A stretch of DNA of 17,003 bases from positions 1 to 17,003 of the forward strand of contig CACZRW010000024.1 in the NCBI GenBank assembly GCA_902783675.1, written 5' to 3'. Shown here in pieces: positions 6,426-11,002 of the stretch. Positions within the stretch are counted from its first letter, which is position 1. Each line of letters starts with the position of its first letter. The stretch is from an uncultured Pseudomonadota bacterium (GTDB lineage Bacteria; Pseudomonadota; Alphaproteobacteria; CACZRW01). The position numbers and the translations under genes are program-made. The notes below the pieces were generated by a model. That model made no database searches. It was given only the letters and a program-made list of their open reading frames with translations, and was not told the DNA's origin.

Positions 6426-7712
6426 ATGATGACAACCATGAACAAGAAATTATTGGCTTTTACCTGCTTTGCGCTCTGCCTTTTTATCGGCTTTGACGCC
6501 CTTTGCGCGAGTAAAAAGGCCGCCAAGGCAAAGGCGCCCGCACCCGCACCGGTAAACATTGTCGCGACTGTGGGCCCCGACGCAATTTCCGACTATGATT
6601 TAGCCATGCGCATACGCTTTGTTATGGAGTCATCGTCAATTCCCGACACCGAGGAAAACCGCGCGGACTTTAGGAATCAGATTTTGGATATGATGATTGA
6701 CGAGCTTTTAAAAAAGCAAGAGGCGAAGCGCAGCGGCATAGAGAACACCGCCACGGAAATAGATGACGCCATCGGCAGAATAGAGGCGCAGAACAACCTC
6801 GCTCCCGGCGATCTTAAAAAGCAATTACAGAACATGGGCGTTACTTACGACACTCTTCGCTCGCAAGTTGACGCGGACCTTTTGTGGCTGAAATATGTGC
6901 ACAGGGTGCTTTGGGGAAGCGTCAATATCTCGGACGCCGAAGTAAAAGAAAAGCTTGCCGAGTATTCTTCTGCCGCAGACAAAACGGCCTATAACATCTC
7001 CGAGATTTTTCTGCCTGTTTCCGACTACACCAAGGACGCCGAGGTTTATAAGACCGCCCTTGATATCCTGAAAGCACTTGAAGAAGGCTCGGACTTCCCC
7101 TCGCTCGCGCGCCAGTTTTCCGAAAGCGCCAGTGCGGAAAAGGGCGGCGACATGGGCTGGGTGACCGAAGGCTCTTTGGATAAATCGCTGGAGGACGGAA
7201 TCGCTCTTTTATCCGCGGGGCAAATCTCTTTGCCGATAAAGACTTCCGCGGGCTACCACATCATTTTGCTAAAAGACAAAAGGCTTTCCAGCACCGCCAA
7301 GCAGTTTGAATTGGCAAAGGTGACCGTCCCCACCTCGTATAAGGAAAAGAACCCCGAGTTCATCACCGAGCTTCTGGCACAAAAAACCTGCCCCTCCTTT
7401 ATAGAGCTTGGTAAAAAGGCAAGCTCTGAAGGCTCGGGCTCGCTTGGCGTTTCGCTTCTTTCCGCTCTGCCCGACAGCATTAAAGCTCTGCTTGAAAATG
7501 TTAAAGAGGGCGCAATCTCCGCCCCTCTTTCCTCGGACGAAAAGGACATCTTTTTCATGGTGTGTAAGGATTTAACGGGCAAGGCGGACAACCTTGCCGT
7601 CCCCTCCGCGGACAAAGTAAAACAAATGCTGGAAGCCGCAAAAGCTGACATGCTCGCCCGCCGCAAACTTCGCGAGTTAAGGCGCAACATCATCATTGAA
7701 AAGCGCTCTTAA
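6426..7712 (+). CDS. surA: Periplasmic chaperone/peptidyl-prolyl isomerase SurA
   Basis: The product is 428 residues, about the length of E. coli SurA, which escorts outer-membrane proteins such as LptD to the BAM complex. A signal peptide (about 1-28, basic start then LLAFTCFALCLFIGF, ending near LCA) is followed by an Ala/Pro/Lys linker and the SurA N-terminal helical domain (about 42-165). The first parvulin domain (about 188-287) shows F-S-E-S-x-S-A-x-x-G-G-D-M-G-W-V and G-Y-H-I-I-L-L-K-D-K-R. A second, more degraded parvulin domain follows (about 295-382), then a C-terminal helix. Three ATGs (6426, 6429, 6438) are possible, with only a distant TTAGGG upstream. In many relatives pdxA follows; here rsmA starts three bases later. 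Confidence 0.87.
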   Translation: MMTTMNKKLLAFTCFALCLFIGFDALCASKKAAKAKAPAPAPVNIVATVGPDAISDYDLAMRIRFVMESSSIPDTEENRADFRNQILDMMIDELLKKQEAKRSGIENTATEIDDAIGRIEAQNNLAPGDLKKQLQNMGVTYDTLRSQVDADLLWLKYVHRVLWGSVNISDAEVKEKLAEYSSAADKTAYNISEIFLPVSDYTKDAEVYKTALDILKALEEGSDFPSLARQFSESASAEKGGDMGWVTEGSLDKSLEDGIALLSAGQISLPIKTSAGYHIILLKDKRLSSTAKQFELAKVTVPTSYKEKNPEFITELLAQKTCPSFIELGKKASSEGSGSLGVSLLSALPDSIKALLENVKEGAISAPLSSDEKDIFFMVCKDLTGKADNLAVPSADKVKQMLEAAKADMLARRKLRELRRNIIIEKRS

Positions 7713-7715
7713 AAA

Positions 7716-8582
7716 ATGTCCGCCGCCACTGCCACATCTGCCGCCGAAAGTAGCCCCATCGCCTCGCTCCCGCCGCTTAAAAGCGTCATTGCGAAATACG
7801 ACCTTTTGCCAAAGAAAAGCCTGGGGCAAAACTTTATCCTTGATTCGCTCATTTTAGACGACATCGTCCGCGCGGCGGGCTCTGTCACCGCAGGCACCAC
7901 CATTGAAGTAGGACCCGGACCCGGCGGGCTCACTCGCGCCATTTTAAAAGCGGGCGCAAGTAATGTTATAGTAATAGAAAAAGACGATCGCTGTATTTTG
8001 GCATTAAATGAAATAAAAGAATCACTTAGCAAAGATTCTGCAAATATAACCATAATAAACGACGACGCTTTAAAAGTAAAAACCGAAACGCTCGGTACCG
8101 AACCGCGCCGCGTTATTGCAAATCTGCCCTATAATATAGCGACAGTCCTTTTAATGCATTGGCTAAGGCACATTACATCTTTTTCCTCTCTCACTTTAAT
8201 GTTCCAAAAAGAGGTCGCGGACAGGATTGTTGCCACCGCAGGCACTCGCGCTTACGGGCGCTTAAGCGTAATGACCGCCGCCTTTGCCGATGCGAGTATA
8301 AAGATGATTTTGCCGCCTTCGGCCTTCACTCCCGCGCCTAAAGTCACCTCGGCGCTGGTGCACTTTACACCCAAAAAAGACTTTCCGCCCGTGGATTTTG
8401 ACTCTTTGGAAACCGTGGCGAAAGTCGCCTTTAATCAGCGGCGCAAGATGCTTCGCTCGTCGCTGAAACCGCTTGGCGATGCAGCGAAAATATGCGAAGC
8501 TGCGGGCATAGCATCCGACCTTCGCGCTGAGAACTTATCGGTTGCGGACTTCATAAAAATAGCATTGTTTTTGAAAGGATAA
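7716..8582 (+). CDS. rsmA: 16S rRNA (adenine-1518/1519) dimethyltransferase
   Basis: The product is 288 residues. RsmA (KsgA) puts four methyl groups on two adjacent adenines of the 3' terminal hairpin of 16S rRNA late in 30S assembly, using S-adenosylmethionine. Motifs are the KKSLGQNFILD lead-in (33-43), the SAM-binding E-V-G-P-G-P-G-G (64-71), the motif II acidic residue in VIVIEKDDR, the catalytic NLPY (136-139), and the C-terminal F-N-Q-R-R-K-M-L-R-S-S-L helix. About 20 residues precede the usual start of the fold and are low-complexity (Ala/Ser/Thr); no in-frame ATG, GTG or TTG occurs before the conserved core, so the start at 7716 stands. It follows surA by three bases. Confidence 0.95.
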   Translation: MSAATATSAAESSPIASLPPLKSVIAKYDLLPKKSLGQNFILDSLILDDIVRAAGSVTAGTTIEVGPGPGGLTRAILKAGASNVIVIEKDDRCILALNEIKESLSKDSANITIINDDALKVKTETLGTEPRRVIANLPYNIATVLLMHWLRHITSFSSLTLMFQKEVADRIVATAGTRAYGRLSVMTAAFADASIKMILPPSAFTPAPKVTSALVHFTPKKDFPPVDFDSLETVAKVAFNQRRKMLRSSLKPLGDAAKICEAAGIASDLRAENLSVADFIKIALFLKG

Positions 8583-8586
8583 ACAA

Positions 8587-8886
8587 GTGGATATTTTAAT
8601 CGTCCCCATGATTCAAGTCTTGATTCTGATAATATCGATTTACAACATGATAGTCATCGCCGCGGTCGTTTTTGACTGGCTGAAATTGCTTGGCATTCTG
8701 GATATGAGAAACCGCTATGTCCTAAAGGTAGGCACGGTTTTGTCGCTTTTGACATATCCGGTTTTGTCGCGCATAAGCAAAGTTATAAGGCCCATAGGCG
8801 GCATTGACTTTTCACCTTTTGTGCTGATTTTAGGACTGATTTTTATAGAGGAGGTTTTAGCGCGCCTTGCTTACAAGTTGTCCTGA
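8587..8886 (+). CDS. YggT family small membrane protein
   Basis: The product is 99 residues and starts at GTG (8587), with AAAGGA ending seven bases upstream inside the rsmA 3' end. There are two hydrophobic stretches (about 6-35 and 75-95) around an amphipathic middle, with the family signature Y-N-M-I-V-I-A-A-V-V-F-D-W, N-R-Y-V-L-K, and P-V-L-S-R-I-S-K-V-I-R-P-I-G-G-I-D-F-S-P. YggT-family proteins are widespread inner-membrane proteins linked in some bacteria to cell division or osmotic tolerance; the exact role is unclear. Its 3' end overlaps the next gene by 20 bases. Neighbouring YggT and DUF167 genes are a well-known pair in proteobacteria. Confidence 0.87.
   Translation: MDILIVPMIQVLILIISIYNMIVIAAVVFDWLKLLGILDMRNRYVLKVGTVLSLLTYPVLSRISKVIRPIGGIDFSPFVLILGLIFIEEVLARLAYKLS
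8847..8869 (+). promoter_or_regulatory. Strong ribosome binding site that fixes a TTG start
   Basis: AGAGGAGG at 8847-8854 lies inside the YggT gene, 12 bases before a TTG at 8867. In that frame a stop (TAG, 8858-8860) lies just upstream, and no ATG, GTG or other TTG occurs before the conserved DUF167 core, so this TTG is the only usable start. Confidence 0.65.
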
Positions 8887-9202
8887 GCCACCAGAGCCGG
8901 CATTTTTAACCCGCACCGCGAGCGGCGTAAAGTTATTCGTCCGCGTCACACCGAAGTCGTCCAAGAACTCTCTTGGCGAAACTTTCACGGACGCCGACGG
9001 CAAGTGCTATTTAAAAGTCGCGGTAAGCGCCCCGCCCGCAGACGGTGCCGCAAACGCTGCCCTTATAAAGACTCTGGCGAAAACCTTCGCCCTGCCGCCC
9101 GGCGCTTTTTCCATAATCTCTGGACTTTCGTCGCGCAAAAAAGTAGTCTTAATAACAGGTGACGACAAAGTTTTAAGGAATGCGATATGCGCAAAGCTAT
9201 AG
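8867..9202 (+). CDS. DUF167 (YggU-like) family protein
   Basis: The product is 111 residues, starting at TTG. The DUF167 core (about 18-110) shows VRVTPKSSKNSLG, Y-L-K-V-A-V-S-A-P-P-A-D-G-A-A-N-A-A-L-I and I-I-S-G-L-S-S-R-K-K-V-V-L-I. The family is a small soluble alpha/beta fold of unknown biochemical function, almost always beside yggT. The first 17 residues, rich in Pro and Glu, lie outside the core. It overlaps YggT by 20 bases and FolD by 16, so the three genes are probably translationally linked. Confidence 0.87.
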   Translation: MLTSCPEPPEPAFLTRTASGVKLFVRVTPKSSKNSLGETFTDADGKCYLKVAVSAPPADGAANAALIKTLAKTFALPPGAFSIISGLSSRKKVVLITGDDKVLRNAICAKL

Positions 9203-10047
9203 TTATGAACGGAAAGGCTCTTGCCGAAAAATGTCTTGGCGAGACAAGGGACGAGATAGCCGCGCTTAAGATAAAGCCGACTCTCGCCATTGTGCTAGTA
9301 GGTGATGACCCCGCCAGCGCGATATATGTCCGCAACAAAGACAAAAAGGCAAAGCTTGTCGGCATAGCGACAAAACTTTACCGCTTGCCCGAGGACACTT
9401 CGGAAAAAAAGCTGCTCAAGCTCGTGACGAAGCTCAGCAAAAGCCGCAAGATAAACGGCGTCTTGGTGCAACTTCCCCTGCCCGACCACATCGACACGGC
9501 AAAAATTATTGCCGCCATTAACCCTTTAAAAGATGTTGACGGCTTTACGCCCGAAAACATCGGCAACCTCGCCATAAAAAAGGACTGCCTGACGCCCTGC
9601 ACACCGCTTGGCTGCATAAAACTTTTAAAGACGGTAGAACCTAATCTGGCTGGACTAAAAGCCGTTGTTATCGGTCGGTCGCAAATCGTCGGCCGCCCGC
9701 TTGCACAAATGCTTTTGAACGAGGACTGCACCGTTACGATAGCGCATAGAAAGACACAAAACCTACCCGAGCTCTGCCTAACTGCGGACATTTTAGCGGT
9801 CGCTTGCGGTTGTCCACAAATGGTGCGCGGTAGCTGGCTGAAAGACGACGCAATAGTCCTTGATATCGGCATATCCTATGACAAAGACCGCAAAATATCC
9901 GGCGATGTCGTTTTTGATGAGGCGCTTAAAAAAGTAAAAGCAATCACCCCCGTCCCCGGTGGCATAGGACCTATGACCATCGCGATGCTGATGGCGAACA
10001 CCCTAAAGGCCTACAAGCTCCAACACCCCAAAAAGTTTAAAGTTTAA
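9187..10047 (+). CDS. folD: Bifunctional methylenetetrahydrofolate dehydrogenase/cyclohydrolase FolD
   Basis: The product is 286 residues. FolD oxidises 5,10-methylene-THF (normally with NADP) and hydrolyses methenyl-THF to 10-formyl-THF, supplying one-carbon units for purines and initiator formyl-Met. Motifs are Y47-V-R-N-K51 (catalytic Tyr/Lys pair), K-I-N-G-V-L-V-Q-L-P-L-P, K-D-V-D-G-F-T-P-E-N-I-G, P-C-T-P-L-G, the nucleotide-binding V-I-G-R-S-Q-I-V-G-R-P, and the end P-V-P-G-G-I-G-P-M-T. The ATG at 9187 has AAGGA seven bases upstream; a second ATG at 9205 is also possible. The last four residues (KFKV) and the TAA stop are encoded by 7-base repeat units, so the end of the gene has been built or replaced by the repeat. 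Confidence 0.95.
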   Translation: MRKAIVMNGKALAEKCLGETRDEIAALKIKPTLAIVLVGDDPASAIYVRNKDKKAKLVGIATKLYRLPEDTSEKKLLKLVTKLSKSRKINGVLVQLPLPDHIDTAKIIAAINPLKDVDGFTPENIGNLAIKKDCLTPCTPLGCIKLLKTVEPNLAGLKAVVIGRSQIVGRPLAQMLLNEDCTVTIAHRKTQNLPELCLTADILAVACGCPQMVRGSWLKDDAIVLDIGISYDKDRKISGDVVFDEALKKVKAITPVPGGIGPMTIAMLMANTLKAYKLQHPKKFKV

Positions 10048-10176
10048 GGTTTAAGGGTTAAGGTTAGTTTATAAGCTTATAAGGTGATAAGTTTAATTAG
10101 GAATTAGGAATTAGAAATGATTGCGTTTTTGCAAAATGCAAAAACAAGATTTTTATTTGCCTTAACCCTTAACCTT
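10035..10176. repeat. Heptad array plus composite dispersed element, copy B
   Basis: Units GTTTAAA, GTTTAAG, GTTTAAG, GGTTAAG, GTTAGTT, TATAAGC, TTATAAG, GTGATAA, GTTTAAT, TAGGAAT, TAGGAAT, TAGAAAT run without a phase break from 10035 to 10118. Positions 10065-10158 are copy B of the element found at 622-708, with one extra 7-base unit. It contains the 14-bp palindrome (10069-10082) and a perfect 9-bp stem, GTTTTTGCA / TGCAAAAAC with a 3-base loop (10125-10145). The element is bounded by TTAAGGGTTAAGG on the left (10051-10063) and its inverted copy CCTTAACCCTTAA on the right (10160-10172), as in a miniature inverted-repeat element. Confidence 0.85.
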
Positions 10177-10217
10177 CTACCGTGATACAAGGACGAGCAA
10201 TTTTTTAGCAAGAGAAT

Positions 10218-10326
10218 AGAAATCCAAAGAAAATGCTGTGCTACGCAGTTGCGCGCGAGCGAAGTGTACAAAAAACGTACACGAGCAAGCGTAAAACAAG
10301 TATGACAGCGTTTTATTTGGATTTAT
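10218..10326. repeat. 109-bp inverted-repeat element abutting the 3' end of tRNA-Val
   Basis: A 22-base arm at 10218-10239 and its inverted partner at 10305-10326 match at 19 of 22 positions, one mismatch being a T-G wobble. Inside is a second hairpin, GTGTAC (10264-10269) / GTACAC (10277-10282) around AAAAAAC. The right arm ends on the encoded CCA of the tRNA gene. The remaining spacer 10177-10217 shows nothing recognisable. The size, terminal symmetry and tRNA-end position suggest a miniature mobile or palindromic element, but no second copy is in this window to prove mobility. Confidence 0.55.
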
Positions 10327-10402
10327 GGTAGGCGACTACGGATTCGAACCGCAGACCCTCTCGGTGTAAACGAGATGCTCTAACCAGCTGAGCTAGTCGC
10401 CC
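10326..10402 (-). tRNA. tRNA-Val (anticodon TAC)
   Basis: Read on the minus strand the gene begins GGGCGACTAGCTCAGCTGG and ends with T-arm GGTTCGAATCC, acceptor GTCGCCT, discriminator A and an encoded CCA. The anticodon stem TCTCG/CGAGA closes loop TTTACAC, so the anticodon is TAC (10366-10368), which reads valine GUN codons. The acceptor stem pairs GGGCGAC with GTCGCCT (one G-T at the end). It follows hupB, as in many alphaproteobacteria. Confidence 0.97.
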
Positions 10403-10425
10403 ACAGAAGTAAAAAGCCTTGCGTT

Positions 10426-10460
10426 AAAAACAAGGTAGCGGCACTTATAGCACCGCTACC
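10426..10460 (-). terminator. Rho-independent terminator of hupB
   Basis: On the minus strand GGTAGCGG (10453-10460) pairs with CCGCTACC (10434-10441), extended by T-G, G-T and C-G pairs around loop TATAA, and followed by TTGTTTTT. It starts 22 bases after the hupB stop. The GC-rich stem and T-tract are typical. Confidence 0.85.
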
Positions 10461-10472
10461 CTGATTTAGCAA
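10444..10472 (-). promoter_or_regulatory. Candidate tRNA-Val promoter embedded in the hupB terminator
   Basis: On the minus strand TTGCTA (10467-10472), a 17-base spacer and TATAAG (10444-10449) with an upstream TG (extended -10, TGCTATAAG). The -10 lies in the loop of the hupB terminator. It is the only promoter-like pair between that terminator and the tRNA, which starts 42 bases after the -10. It could give the tRNA its own transcript. Confidence 0.45.
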
Positions 10473-10482
10473 GATATAATTA

Positions 10483-10761
10483 TTATTTCTTGTTAACAGC
10501 GTCCTTAAGACCTTTACCAGCTTTAAACTTAGGTTGTTTAGAAGCAGGGATTTTGATCTTTGCGCCAGTGCGGGGGTTACGACCTTCGGTAGCGGCACGG
10601 CTGGCAACGCTAAAAGTACCAAAGCCTACCAAACGAACTTCGTCACCTTTCTTAAGAGCACCGGTTACAACACCGACGAAAGCGTCAATAGCCTTCACGG
10701 TATCAGTCTTGGAAAAACCGGCTTTCTTTGCAACTTCTGCAATCAAATCATTCTTGTTCAT
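10483..10761 (-). CDS. hupB: DNA-binding protein HU (beta type)
   Basis: The product is 92 residues, the typical HU length. HU is a homodimeric or heterodimeric nucleoid protein that bends and compacts DNA. Features are an N-terminal MNKNDLIAEVAKKAGFSK helix pair, the core G-F-G-T-F at 46-50, the DNA-binding arm with R-N-P-R-T-G (61-66, P63 being the intercalating proline), and the C-terminal F-K-A-G-K-G-L-K. The start has GGGAG seven bases upstream. The gene lies downstream of lon but has its own promoter, and ends in an intrinsic terminator before tRNA-Val. Confidence 0.97.
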   Translation of the reverse strand: MNKNDLIAEVAKKAGFSKTDTVKAIDAFVGVVTGALKKGDEVRLVGFGTFSVASRAATEGRNPRTGAKIKIPASKQPKFKAGKGLKDAVNKK

Positions 10762-10801
10762 ATTAGGACTCCCATATTTATAATTAAGAAATAACAGTTA
10801 C

Positions 10802-10855
10802 GGTTCAAGAGAACCACACGCAAACCATCTAAACCGTATTTCTTCCCATCGTCAA
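10802..10855 (-). promoter_or_regulatory. hupB promoter and leader hairpin
   Basis: On the minus strand TTGACG (10850-10855), a 17-base spacer and TTAGAT (10827-10832): a strong -35 with a weak -10. Transcription would begin near 10820, giving a leader of about 60 bases. That leader contains GGTTC-TCTT-GAACC (10802-10815), a 5-bp stem about 40 bases before the start codon. A role in control is not shown by the sequence. Confidence 0.45.
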
Positions 10856-11002
10856 CAAAAAAACGACAGCGCGCCTTGATTTTTTCACTTTTTTTTCATT
10901 TTTTTATGGTAGCGCCGCCGATTCGCACCGCCTCCGGCCGCTCTTTTCCTTAAAAATGGCGTAATATCAATATGATAAAAAAAGAGAAAAGAAAAACAGG
11001 GC
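10856..11002. other. lon-hupB spacer with phased A-tracts and a GC-rich patch
   Basis: There is no gene here. Three T-runs on the plus strand (10880-10885, 10889-10896, 10899-10905; A-tracts on the coding strand of hupB) have centres about 10 bases apart, the phasing that curves DNA. A GC-rich patch (about 10911-10941) with a TGG at 10907 vaguely recalls a tRNA 3' end but does not fold as one. TATCA-ATA-TGATA (10965-10977) is a small AT-rich palindrome. No convincing intrinsic terminator for lon was found. Confidence 0.5.

Noticed and set aside
10234..10332. A 32-codon open frame (MLCYAVARERSVQ...) as a small gene
   Set aside because: It lies wholly within the inverted-repeat element and runs into the tRNA-Val gene in antisense. 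There is no ribosome binding site, so it is treated as repeat sequence.
10799..10838. TACGGTT / AACCGTA inverted repeat as a hupB leader switch competing with the small hairpin
   Set aside because: The distal arm lies in and beyond the proposed -10 box and would not be transcribed, so it cannot form an RNA switch if that promoter is right.
10907..10941. Possible decayed tRNA 3' half downstream of lon (GTGCGAATC then CTACCA on the minus strand)
   Set aside because: The flanking bases do not pair to make a T-arm, and no acceptor, anticodon or D-arm can be found upstream. The resemblance is limited to a few bases.
10965..10977. TATCA-ATA-TGATA as the lon terminator
   Set aside because: The stem is AT-only apart from one pair and no T-tract follows in the direction of lon transcription.
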